Assembly: GCF_014773485.1 (NCBI RefSeq)
Contig: NZ_JACXBP010000013.1
Coordinates: forward strand, 23,010 to 87,009
DNA: 64,000 nucleotides
Direction of reading: 5' to 3'
Source: Erwinia aphidicola
GTDB taxonomy: Bacteria > Pseudomonadota > Gammaproteobacteria > Enterobacterales > Enterobacteriaceae
A model generated the notes under the pieces. The model worked only from the letters and a program-made list of their open reading frames with translations, was not told the DNA's origin and searched no databases. This document shows, piece after piece, positions 26,129 through 33,473 of the stretch. Each line of letters starts with the position of its first letter. The first letter of the stretch is position 1. The translations under genes were made by a program, and so were the position numbers.

Positions 26129-26752
26129 TCAGGTTAAATCGGTATTTCTGACACAGCACACAGAAACGACCCGCCTGTCGTTCAGGACGTAATGGACATT
26201 AGCGATAAAGTATTCATTTTTAATGAGTTTAATTCTGAGGCGACAGGTATTTTCAGTTATCAATAGAACATTAAACAAATCTAAAGAAAAATCTTCTTTA
26301 ATTGAAAAAGAGAGTGCTTTAAAAGCACTTTCCATGCACGACATAACAATAATTGCCATCTCATGGGGATTTAAAGTGGTTTTTATTAGGTTATTACCAA
26401 TGTTACTTCCCAGGTAGGTTATTATTGATTCTCGTGGTTTGCTAGTGACGTATTCAATATCAACACCAATACTTTTAATTAATTTTGTAGCAGTAAACGC
26501 ACAAAGAGTTTCATTTTCTGAATGACTAAAAGACCACTTCCCTCTTCGCCGCTGAAATTTGTTAATCACCCCGATAAATGCACGTAAAATAAGAGAGGAG
26601 GTATATTTATTTTTCGTTAACTTACTGGAATTTAATATAAACCCGGGTGCATATAGCCACGACAGATGAGACAACAATCTGACAACGCCATTATGGCGCT
26701 GCCTGAAAATATAAATACAACCTTCGCCACCATTAAGAATGCATAATAGCAT
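26129..26752 (-). CDS. 4'-phosphopantetheinyl transferase (EntD/Sfp type) of the AT-rich cluster
   Basis: A 207-residue protein carrying the PPTase signatures: WSFSHSENETLCAF (residues 73-86), GVDIE with Asp98 and Glu100, and MESAFKAL with Glu141 and Lys145, which bind Mg2+ and CoA. This order and spacing fit the EntD branch. It would load phosphopantetheine onto the carrier protein encoded three genes upstream. It starts 3 nt after the ketosynthase stop without an obvious ribosome site, so it is probably translationally coupled. Identity is good; the dedicated partner is inferred from the neighbourhood. Confidence 0.82.
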   Translation of the reverse strand: MLLCILNGGEGCIYIFRQRHNGVVRLLSHLSWLYAPGFILNSSKLTKNKYTSSLILRAFIGVINKFQRRRGKWSFSHSENETLCAFTATKLIKSIGVDIEYVTSKPRESIITYLGSNIGNNLIKTTLNPHEMAIIVMSCMESAFKALSFSIKEDFSLDLFNVLLITENTCRLRIKLIKNEYFIANVHYVLNDRRVVSVCCVRNTDLT

Positions 26753-26755
26753 TGG

Positions 26756-28039
26756 CTAACACATATAAGATTCAAAGATAACAGAAGACGCTACACCTCC
26801 CATCCCAAACGAATTTTTGAGTATATATCTGGGCCTAAATTCAGTGGTGTTTTTTACCAGATTGATCTCAGGGATATTATTATCCACCTTATTAAGATTG
26901 GCGATACCGGGAATATAACCATGCTTCAAATATGAAATGATGCATAGGATTTCCATCGCTCCCGCAGCGGCCATCATATGACCGTGGTTGGACTTCGTTG
27001 CCGTCACATACGGCTTATGTTGTTTAAAAATCTTGGCAATAGCATTAGCTTCATGTAAATCGTTCTGCTGCGTTGATGTTCCGTGAGCACTGATGACATC
27101 TATATCTGCAGGCTTCAGTTTTGAGCGCTCCAGTGCTCTCAACATGGCAGAGGTCATTTCAGTTTCATCAGTATGGGGTGTGACAATATGTTGTGCACTC
27201 ATCGAAAACCCATGCCCACAAATTCGCAGCAAAGGGCTGTCTCCCCGCTTTAAGACTTCGGACTCTCTCTCAATCAAAAACAGGACTGCCCCTTCAGACA
27301 GTACAAATCCGCCTCTGTCTTTATCGAATGGTCTTGACATTTCATCGGCGTTAAAGCGCACATCGGTACTGACGACTCCCATCCCCTCAAAGAGGGCCAA
27401 ATCAAAGGGGGTGACCTTAGCAGAGATGCCACCACATATTACCGCTCTTGCCGAGCCTGACTCTATACTCTCTATAGCCATCGACACACTTTGTAAAGAT
27501 GCAGCACAAACACCGGGCAAGGAGATTGAAAATGCAGAGAATGGTATATGTTTTTTTACTTCATTAATAAGGCCTCCGGGAGTGCTAGCCTCGAAAAGTT
27601 TTGTATCGAAACTGTCTCTCGCTGCGGTGAATACAGATTCTTTAGTGATATCTCCAGATAAATTATCATGAACAGCTTTGCAGATATTAACATCTAAAAT
27701 AGGTTGTTCAACACCAAGAATACAGCCTACTTCATGCGGATTATAGTAATCGAAGATATTAATTTTTCGAATTAATTGACTGGCCGCATCTCTGGCATAT
27801 AGAACCTCATAGGGGGCACTTTCATTTTTGGCTGGCCATGCGAGATTTCTATTGTACGCCTGGGGAATTCCGGCAAACTTACACTTATAATCTTCAGTAT
27901 GAAATTTATTTATTTCAGAAAAACCAGAAGCTTGATTCTTCAGAAAAGGAGAGACCTCATCAATAGAGTTTCCTAATGGTGTTATGGCACTGTAAACGCT
28001 AATACACAGAGGAGAAACGGATGCTTCAGCCTTGTTCAT
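26756..28039 (-). CDS. Beta-ketoacyl synthase (FabF-like) of the AT-rich cluster
   Basis: A 427-residue condensing enzyme with every catalytic residue: Cys178 in GVCAASLQS, His319 in SAHGTSTQQND, Lys349 and His354 in ATKSNHGHMMAAAG, and the C-terminal NSFGMGG loop. It is much more divergent than housekeeping FabB/FabF, and some segments, e.g. the N-terminal 60 residues, are unusual. The start MNKAEASVSP has AAGGAG 7 nt upstream and overlaps the upstream gene by 14 nt; the in-frame upstream Met would run deep into that gene. It probably extends acyl chains on the cluster's own carrier protein. Confidence 0.85.
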   Translation of the reverse strand: MNKAEASVSPLCISVYSAITPLGNSIDEVSPFLKNQASGFSEINKFHTEDYKCKFAGIPQAYNRNLAWPAKNESAPYEVLYARDAASQLIRKINIFDYYNPHEVGCILGVEQPILDVNICKAVHDNLSGDITKESVFTAARDSFDTKLFEASTPGGLINEVKKHIPFSAFSISLPGVCAASLQSVSMAIESIESGSARAVICGGISAKVTPFDLALFEGMGVVSTDVRFNADEMSRPFDKDRGGFVLSEGAVLFLIERESEVLKRGDSPLLRICGHGFSMSAQHIVTPHTDETEMTSAMLRALERSKLKPADIDVISAHGTSTQQNDLHEANAIAKIFKQHKPYVTATKSNHGHMMAAAGAMEILCIISYLKHGYIPGIANLNKVDNNIPEINLVKNTTEFRPRYILKNSFGMGGVASSVIFESYMC

Positions 28040-29021
28040 TTGATACTCCTTTTTGTATAACAGCGCAACCGAAACCATATTGCGAGTCATATCCTGATAA
28101 ATAAGCTATGGATTGATCCGGAACATTATCATCGTTCATGAAACATGCAAGTTTCGTTAACATATCTGGGCGGCCAGCATATCCAATCACATCATAATCA
28201 ATCTTCTTCAGGGCACTCCTGGCGATCGCATCGTCATCCCATTCATGCAATCGTTCCCCAAAAGGAATAAAATAAACGGCATCATCTGTAGCAGGTAAAT
28301 ATTTATCTAAATATATCGATAAGTCTGCAGATTGATCGCTGGTTAATACAACATCCTGAATGCTGCCAATACTTTGAGGTGTGTAGTCCCCCGTAAGCAG
28401 AGCACACCCTCCCCATGTCATATTTTGAATAAAACTGTTTGCTAATTTATTTTTACGTTGAATAACTCTATCTTTCGTTCCGGTTTGTCCACCTGCACTA
28501 ACGATAAGCGTTGGACGCTTGTTCTGAATAAAATTCAAAGAAACTAATTCACTTAAATTACCTGCATCTACCGGCAATCCCTTTCCGTTATTGTTCAAAA
28601 TTTTTGATATGTGGTATAAGGTATTTGTCGGGAGCCCTCTTAATAGCTCCAGTGGATTAACCACTTCGGAAAACAGTGCCAGTGAATGCCAAAAATTATC
28701 TTTCCCCCGCTCCTTGATATGTGCGATACCATCGCACAGTAAATTATCATCAAAAGCGTAATCACATGCTGTAAATATGTCCCAGTCAGACCTGTCATCA
28801 TAATTATTTTGTGATAGTAAATCATGCAGTGCATTCACGGCCATCAATGTTATTGAATTTAAAACAGCACGATCTTCGCGCTGTATCATATCTCTGCTGG
28901 TTAAAGATACATTTTTGTTAATCAGAGTAGTCGCTTTGTTATTTAATATAGCCCGCAACTCACTCAGCGAACCATATCTTCCACCATTAACTCCTATTCC
29001 ATTAATATACACTTTCCTCAC
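28026..29021 (-). CDS. Ketosynthase-like protein lacking the catalytic Cys (chain-length-factor-like)
   Basis: A 331-residue protein with thiolase-fold landmarks: the N-terminal VYINGIGVNGG strand, LPVDAGNLSELVSLNFI followed by LIVSAGGQTG where a ketosynthase has PGVCAAS and AVICGG, and a terminal SGYDSQYGFGCAVIQ. The nucleophile position is not Cys, and the His-containing motifs are absent, so it cannot be an active synthase by itself. An inactive partner next to an active ketosynthase is the arrangement of chain-length factors in type II polyketide and aryl-polyene systems. It starts at GTG within GTGA, overlapping the carrier protein gene, with AGGAG upstream. Confidence 0.6.
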   Translation of the reverse strand: MRKVYINGIGVNGGRYGSLSELRAILNNKATTLINKNVSLTSRDMIQREDRAVLNSITLMAVNALHDLLSQNNYDDRSDWDIFTACDYAFDDNLLCDGIAHIKERGKDNFWHSLALFSEVVNPLELLRGLPTNTLYHISKILNNNGKGLPVDAGNLSELVSLNFIQNKRPTLIVSAGGQTGTKDRVIQRKNKLANSFIQNMTWGGCALLTGDYTPQSIGSIQDVVLTSDQSADLSIYLDKYLPATDDAVYFIPFGERLHEWDDDAIARSALKKIDYDVIGYAGRPDMLTKLACFMNDDNVPDQSIAYLSGYDSQYGFGCAVIQKGVSNEQG

Positions 29022-29401
29022 TTTATCTCCTGACTTAGCCTTTTGGTAATATAGTTAATAGTGAAGTACTCCATCAATTCCTTCGCGGTGATTTTTCTAT
29101 TCATGATGAGACACTCCTCGCTGAGCAATAAGCATTCATTGATTTTTTTCAAACCCAAATCCGTCCATGTATTTTCAGATGAGTAATAATCAGGGTCATC
29201 CATTAAACTTTTAACAGGCCAGAGATGTTCATCCTTTGAAATTACGCTGAATTCCTTTCTGATTTCAAATGCAAAATCGATGAAATCAACAGAAGACATA
29301 TCGTAGAATAAAAAAAGAGACTTATCATTCTCCAGGTGGGTATCTTCACTGAGATACATCACTTTTTTAAACACATTTTTGATTCTTTCTTGAATGTTCA
29401 A
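29018..29401 (-). CDS. Acyl carrier protein of the AT-rich cluster
   Basis: A 127-residue protein whose N-terminal half resembles an acyl carrier protein: acidic residues, then DMSSVDFIDFAFEIRKEF, in which Ser37 aligns with the phosphopantetheine Ser of the DSL motif (distance to the downstream EF matches E. coli AcpP). The C-terminal ITAKELMEYFTINYI fits the last helix. It is longer than AcpP (78 aa) because of an insertion (about residues 55-100). The start codon appears to be TTG overlapping the reductase stop (TTGA); this start is uncertain. Confidence 0.7.
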   Translation of the reverse strand: MNIQERIKNVFKKVMYLSEDTHLENDKSLFLFYDMSSVDFIDFAFEIRKEFSVISKDEHLWPVKSLMDDPDYYSSENTWTDLGLKKINECLLLSEECLIMNRKITAKELMEYFTINYITKRLSQEIK

Positions 29402-30150
29402 AATACTTTTTCTCCATTCCCAATAACGATGGTATTACCCGTGGTAACATTTTTGTTGTTTATAAAAAATGTAGCAACCTTCGCCACGTCAGTTGTTTGT
29501 AGCATCTTTCTTGCTGGTATAGACCTTAAGATATCGTTATATGATGCTCCCGATATTTCACGACAGCTATGCATCATTTTCGTATCGACGAAACCCGGTG
29601 ATATACACAATGTTCTGACATTAAACCTGGCCAGTTCGAGACTCAATGAGGCAAGATATCTTTCAGTAGCAATTTTCGTTGCACCGTAAACAGAGTCGCC
29701 AATTGATGCTTTGCCAGATGATATTGAGCTGAAATAAACCAACAGGTTATCTTTTTCCTTGGATTCAATCATTTTTTTACTTAAATGATTAAAAATCAAG
29801 GTTGGAGAAACGAAATTCAGGTTTGTTATTCTGACAATATCATCCTGAGCAAGATCGTGACACAACTTACACGGATTCTCACCTGGGCAGTAGATTACAC
29901 TATCGTAATTGTCTTCAGCTATCTCATGAAGAAAATCAGATACGGCATCCAGATCGGTCAGGTTTACTTTAAATGAGTTAGTGGACTTAACTTCTTCTAA
30001 GATCTCATCCTTACAGCTTACATTGGTAAAATAGGTAAAATCGATAGAATAGCCATCACCGGCAAGCGAAGATATTACCTTCCTACCTATTTCAGAGGTT
30101 CCACCGACTACTAAAACTCTTGATGTTGAAGCATTATCTTTTTTAGACAT
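29398..30150 (-). CDS. FabG-like short-chain dehydrogenase (ketoreductase) of the AT-rich cluster
   Basis: A 250-residue short-chain dehydrogenase/reductase. The nucleotide-binding motif is VGGTSEIGRK (residues 15-24), and the catalytic residues are Ser142, Tyr155 and Lys159 (YGATK), with SPGFVDT after them. It would reduce 3-ketoacyl-carrier-protein intermediates with NADPH. It is the first gene of the leftward five-gene operon, 118 bp from the divergent dehydratase gene, with a CRP-dependent promoter predicted between. Confidence 0.85.
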   Translation of the reverse strand: MSKKDNASTSRVLVVGGTSEIGRKVISSLAGDGYSIDFTYFTNVSCKDEILEEVKSTNSFKVNLTDLDAVSDFLHEIAEDNYDSVIYCPGENPCKLCHDLAQDDIVRITNLNFVSPTLIFNHLSKKMIESKEKDNLLVYFSSISSGKASIGDSVYGATKIATERYLASLSLELARFNVRTLCISPGFVDTKMMHSCREISGASYNDILRSIPARKMLQTTDVAKVATFFINNKNVTTGNTIVIGNGEKVF

Positions 30151-30176
30151 ACAATTGCTCTAATCATGAAAGTGCG

Positions 30177-30224
30177 AATTTATATAATTTATTCTCAGCA
30201 TTTTTTGTGATGAAGATCACACAA
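30177..30224 (-). promoter_or_regulatory. CRP site and promoter between the two arms of the AT-rich cluster
   Basis: TGTGATGAAGATCACA (30206-30221) contains both perfect CRP half sites TGTGA-N6-TCACA. For the leftward operon a -10 element TATAAA (30184 down to 30179) predicts a start at 30172, which places the CRP centre at exactly -41.5, the class II activator position. The gap is otherwise AT-rich. Whether the same site also activates the rightward gene is unclear. Confidence 0.75.
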
Positions 30225-30268
30225 ACCGCAGCGTTACCTGACTCACTCGGCTTAATTAAGGATATTTA

Positions 30269-31006
30269 ATGGCTTTTCTGGATCTATGCGAAATTAAAAA
30301 CTCAAACCGCGAGCAAATTGAAGGATTTCCAACTGGACGCCTGCTGATAAAAAATTACTCTATGTCCTACCTTAGAAAAAATGAGGCGCTGCTCATTGAA
30401 GGAATTCATCAGTTTTCTTCTCTTGTAGCAGAAAGTGTATTTGGTAAACATCCGGATAGCGTTTTCATTCCTGTAATGATTAAAAATATGGATATTAATA
30501 ATCCGATGAATCTGGAAAAAGTGGTTCTCAAAGGAGAGATGATTTCATCTGGTGAATTTATACATGTCAGAACAACGCAGATAGTTTCAGATCAGATATC
30601 AGGACGTGCAGATTTTTTTCTAAAAAAGATACAACTCACTAACGATAATGCATCAGTTGATAAGCTTAGTTATGGTTCTGATTTGTTTAATATAGTTGAA
30701 GTTGAAAAATTAAAGGATAGGTTACTTATCAGATTTAAAATCAATGAATTCCATCACATACTCAAGAATCATTTCTCTGGCTATCCTGTTTGTCCGGCCT
30801 CTTTAATCATTGAGTTTATTAGTGATATTTTATTAAATTACGGATTCAATGCGCATTTTCAAGTCCACAATGCTAAATTCTTAAACCCCCTGCAACCTTG
30901 CAATGAATATGAATTGGAAATGCAGCTTTCTGAATCAGCTGTCTCATTCATTATCACAGGTCCGGAACAGATCAGGCTTACAGCAGGTAAATTGATTTAT
31001 CAGTAA
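30269..31006 (+). CDS. Hot-dog dehydratase (FabZ-like C-terminal domain) of the AT-rich cluster
   Basis: A 245-residue protein. The C-terminal half has HFSGYPVCPASLIIE, where His168 and Glu182 have exactly the 14-residue spacing of the FabZ catalytic His/Glu pair, followed by FLNPLQPCNEYELEM, as in FabZ strands. The N-terminal half (about 1-130) has alternating strands and may be a second, non-catalytic hot-dog domain. It would dehydrate 3-hydroxyacyl intermediates to 2-enoyl chains. AAGG precedes the ATG. It is transcribed away from the other five genes. Confidence 0.65.
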   Translation: MAFLDLCEIKNSNREQIEGFPTGRLLIKNYSMSYLRKNEALLIEGIHQFSSLVAESVFGKHPDSVFIPVMIKNMDINNPMNLEKVVLKGEMISSGEFIHVRTTQIVSDQISGRADFFLKKIQLTNDNASVDKLSYGSDLFNIVEVEKLKDRLLIRFKINEFHHILKNHFSGYPVCPASLIIEFISDILLNYGFNAHFQVHNAKFLNPLQPCNEYELEMQLSESAVSFIITGPEQIRLTAGKLIYQ

Positions 31007-31693
31007 AAATTAAATCAACAGTATGTAAAAACTGTTTTAGAGATGTCAAACATCCATTAAGAGTGCATACAAAAAGAACAATCCACAGGAGACATGTTTT
31101 CATTGTCCGGCGAGTTTTTTCGCCAGTTATTCTGACCCGTCATATCTGCAAGCTGAACGATGACCGGCACCAGGTAAAAAAAAAGACCTGCCATCTGGCA
31201 GGTCTAAATATCAGGTCGGTTAGGACAACCGATTGGTACCCGACTCAACGTTTTGCCCGATAAATCCAATAAGGCGTAAGCGATATTGGCTGGCTGGACA
31301 ACAGGTACCGTAATGTGGCTCTGCATCATTCCCAGGTTTATGAAGCGTTAGCAAACATAAGAGGTGGAATGAGCATCTACAGGGATAGTATTGCATATGC
31401 CGTGCCAGAATGGTATTTCTCTGCTTCTCAATATTCTATCTCTATGATTTATCGATATTTAAAATTTAAGATTGCTATAACCGCTCAGGGTTGCTGTCGT
31501 TAAAAACCCACATCCCCCTCTTCCCTGCGTCGCTGATTAGAGACAAGTAAAGCAAAGTCAGGTAAACACATTTTAAAACAAGTGGTTAGATGTCTCCGAA
31601 CAGAGACGAACTGATAATGCGTGGAGTGATAATATCGGGACGGGTCCGCTGCACAGGCACTTCTTCACGGAAAGAAAGGAGGGAAGGTCATCT
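31007..31693. other. AT-rich non-coding stretch at the right edge of the insertion
   Basis: I see no supportable gene here. A 62-codon GTG-started frame at 31315-31503 has no recognisable family, ribosome site or context. Base composition drifts back to host-like near 31600. One strong terminator lies at 31176-31205. Confidence 0.6.
31176..31205 (-). terminator. Intrinsic terminator, minus direction
   Basis: AGACCTGCC-ATCT-GGCAGGTCT with a nine-base A-run on the left, i.e. a U-run for leftward RNA. It would stop leftward read-through from the tRNA operon before the dehydratase gene. Confidence 0.8.
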
Positions 31694-31757
31694 CTACAGA
31701 CGAAAAAAAACCTGCTTTTTCAAGCAGGTTTCTTAAATTGATCGGCGAGAGAGGATT
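31694..31757 (-). repeat. Duplicated 3' end of tRNA-Pro with its terminator
   Basis: These 64 nt match 31853-31916 with one mismatch (A31741 against G31900). They contain the last 17 nt of the tRNA-Pro body, the linker and the full terminator hairpin (AAACCTGCTT/AAGCAGGTTT plus U-run at about 31703-31733), but no functional tRNA. Between the copies lies a hairpin-rich GC stretch (31758-31852). Confidence 0.85.
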
Positions 31758-31862
31758 GCGGCTCTGCGAGCCGCCCTGCGGGCCGTTGCTAAAGCAACGC
31801 TGTCTCGCTGCGCTCGGCTCAAACCTCCTTCGGAGGTTCTCATCCTCATTGGCTACAGACGA

Positions 31863-31893
31863 AAAAAAACCTGCTTTTTCAAGCAGGTTTCTT
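31863..31893 (-). terminator. Terminator after the last tRNA-Pro
   Basis: AAACCTGCTT-TTTC-AAGCAGGTTT with an eight-base A-run on the left; it ends the leftward tRNA operon. An identical copy lies at 31704-31734. Confidence 0.85.
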
Positions 31894-31897
31894 AAAT

Positions 31898-31974
31898 TGG
31901 TCGGCGAGAGAGGATTCGAACCTCCGACCCACTGGTCCCAAACCAGTTGCGCTACCAAGCTGCGCTACTCGCCG
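31898..31974 (-). tRNA. proM: tRNA-Pro(TGG), second copy
   Basis: A 77-nt cloverleaf with encoded CCA, anticodon TGG in the loop TTTGGGA and T-arm GGTTCGAATCC. It is identical to the copy at 32064-32140 over its whole length. Its own terminator follows. Confidence 0.95.
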
Positions 31975-32023
31975 AATACTTCTTTTTGCCACTACTTTTC
32001 TTATCGTTGCCCAAACCTTCAGG

Positions 32024-32056
32024 TTTTAAGCAAAAACCCCGCAGTACAGCAGGGTC
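32024..32056 (-). terminator. Terminator between the two tRNA-Pro genes
   Basis: On the minus strand ACCCTGC-TGTACT-GCGGGGT is followed by TTTTTGC. It lies after the first tRNA-Pro copy, so the second copy depends on read-through or its own promoter. Confidence 0.65.
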
Positions 32057-32063
32057 TTAAAAT

Positions 32064-32140
32064 TGGTCGGCGAGAGAGGATTCGAACCTCCGACCCACTG
32101 GTCCCAAACCAGTTGCGCTACCAAGCTGCGCTACTCGCCG
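32064..32140 (-). tRNA. proM: tRNA-Pro(TGG), first copy
   Basis: A 77-nt tRNA with anticodon TGG and encoded CCA, in the position of E. coli proM at the end of argX-hisR-leuT-proM. Confidence 0.96.
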
Positions 32141-32173
32141 AATACTGCTGGCACTTCTTTGCTACAGATTTTG

Positions 32174-32260
32174 TGGTGCGAAGAGAGGGACTTGAACCCT
32201 CACGTCCGTTAAGACACTAACACCTGAAGCTAGCGCGTCTACCAATTCCGCCACCTTCGC
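32174..32260 (-). tRNA. leuT: tRNA-Leu(CAG)
   Basis: An 87-nt class II tRNA with a long variable arm, anticodon CAG (CTTCAGGT) and encoded CCA; near-identical to E. coli leuT. Confidence 0.96.
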
Positions 32261-32286
32261 ATACGACAAAATCTTTACTAAAAATC

Positions 32287-32363
32287 TGGGGTGGCTAATG
32301 GGACTCGAACCCACGACAACTGGAATCACAATCCAGGGCTCTACCAACTGAGCTATAGCCACC
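32287..32363 (-). tRNA. hisR: tRNA-His(GTG)
   Basis: A 77-nt tRNA with anticodon GTG (ATTGTGAT) and encoded CCA; near-identical to E. coli hisR. Confidence 0.96.
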
Positions 32364-32443
32364 ATACCTGATTTCTTTACTTCTTTTCACTACTGACTAA
32401 CGCGGTAAATGTTACCACCGCCGCTCATTGCGCACAAAATTCA

Positions 32444-32520
<77 letters not shown>

Positions 32521-32698
32521 GTAGCGCCGTTGCGGATGTGCATACTACGGACGGGAGCCTTACCTGTCCAGTGCTTTTTTCACAAAAAAACGCGTTTGAT
32601 TACGCTTTGTGCATTCCGTCTAAAGTCACAGCGTTTTTCTGCCTCTTTGTGGCAAAAAAGCCACTAAAAAGCCAGGTTAGTGAAAAATGTCTCTGGCG

Positions 32699-33439
32699 TT
32701 AAAGATCGCCGCGCCAGTGATATTTAAGGTATTTCAGCAGTCGCAGCTGGCGCTTAAGTCGTGAAGGCTGCGACAGAAGGCGGTAAAGCCACTCCAGACC
32801 CATTTTCTGCCATATCTTTGGCGCACGCTTCACGTGGCCGGTAAACACGTCGTAGGTACCGCCTACACCCATATACAGCGCATCCGGGTAAACGGCTTTA
32901 CAGTCGCGCATCAGGATCTCCTGGCGCGGCGAGCCCATCGCGACGGTCACCAGCTTTGCGCCGCTGGCCTGAATGCGGGCAACGAGCGCATCACGGTCGG
33001 CGGGGGTGAAGAAGCCGTCCTGAGCGCCAACGATATTCACATTCCAGCGGCGGCGCAGCTGGTCCTGAGTCTGCGCCAGCACCGACTCCCGCCCGCCAAT
33101 CAGAAACACTGGAGTACCTTCGCGCCCGGCGCGCTCCATCAACGCTTCCCACAGATCGGCGCCGGCAATACGTGACACGTCGGCCTGCGGATACTTCTTG
33201 CGGATCGAACGTACAATACTGATGCCGTCGGCATACTTATATTCTGCCGCAGCAATCAGCTCAGCCACTGCCGCATCTGCTTCAGCCGTCAGCACTTTCT
33301 CGGCGTTGATAGCCACCAGCGTGCCGGTTTTCAGCTTACCGTCGTGATTGAGGTAGTCGACAAACTGCGCCATATCACTAAAGCCTGACAGCGTAATGCC
33401 GCGAATCTGATAGTGCGGCACGGTTACAGGGGCATTCAT
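32699..33439 (-). CDS. wecG: WecG, UDP-ManNAcA transferase (ECA lipid II synthesis)
   Basis: A 246-residue GT26-family (WecG/TagA/CpsF) glycosyltransferase with the family segments FLIGG, NIVGAQDGFF and VAMGSPRQEILM. It adds N-acetylmannosaminuronic acid to undecaprenyl-PP-GlcNAc on the inner face of the cytoplasmic membrane, forming ECA lipid II. It is the last gene of the wec operon, 34 nt after wzyE. Confidence 0.96.
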   Translation of the reverse strand: MNAPVTVPHYQIRGITLSGFSDMAQFVDYLNHDGKLKTGTLVAINAEKVLTAEADAAVAELIAAAEYKYADGISIVRSIRKKYPQADVSRIAGADLWEALMERAGREGTPVFLIGGRESVLAQTQDQLRRRWNVNIVGAQDGFFTPADRDALVARIQASGAKLVTVAMGSPRQEILMRDCKAVYPDALYMGVGGTYDVFTGHVKRAPKIWQKMGLEWLYRLLSQPSRLKRQLRLLKYLKYHWRGDL

Positions 33440-33473
33440 CGGGATTTCCTTGAGGTCATAAGCAAAACAAAGG

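Noticed and set aside
26223..26417. 64-codon frame on the + strand inside the PPTase gene
   Set aside because: Antisense shadow of a gene with clear PPTase motifs.
31315..31503. 62-codon GTG-started frame near the right border of the AT-rich block
   Set aside because: No ribosome site, no family resemblance and no operon context; such frames are expected in AT-rich DNA.
26000..32000. Integrase, transposase or phage gene that could explain the AT-rich block
   Set aside because: I looked on both strands and found none; mobility can only be inferred from composition and tRNA repeats.
31694..32140. CRISPR array in the repeated tRNA region
   Set aside because: The repeats are tRNA genes, a tRNA 3' end and terminators, not regularly spaced short repeats with unique spacers.
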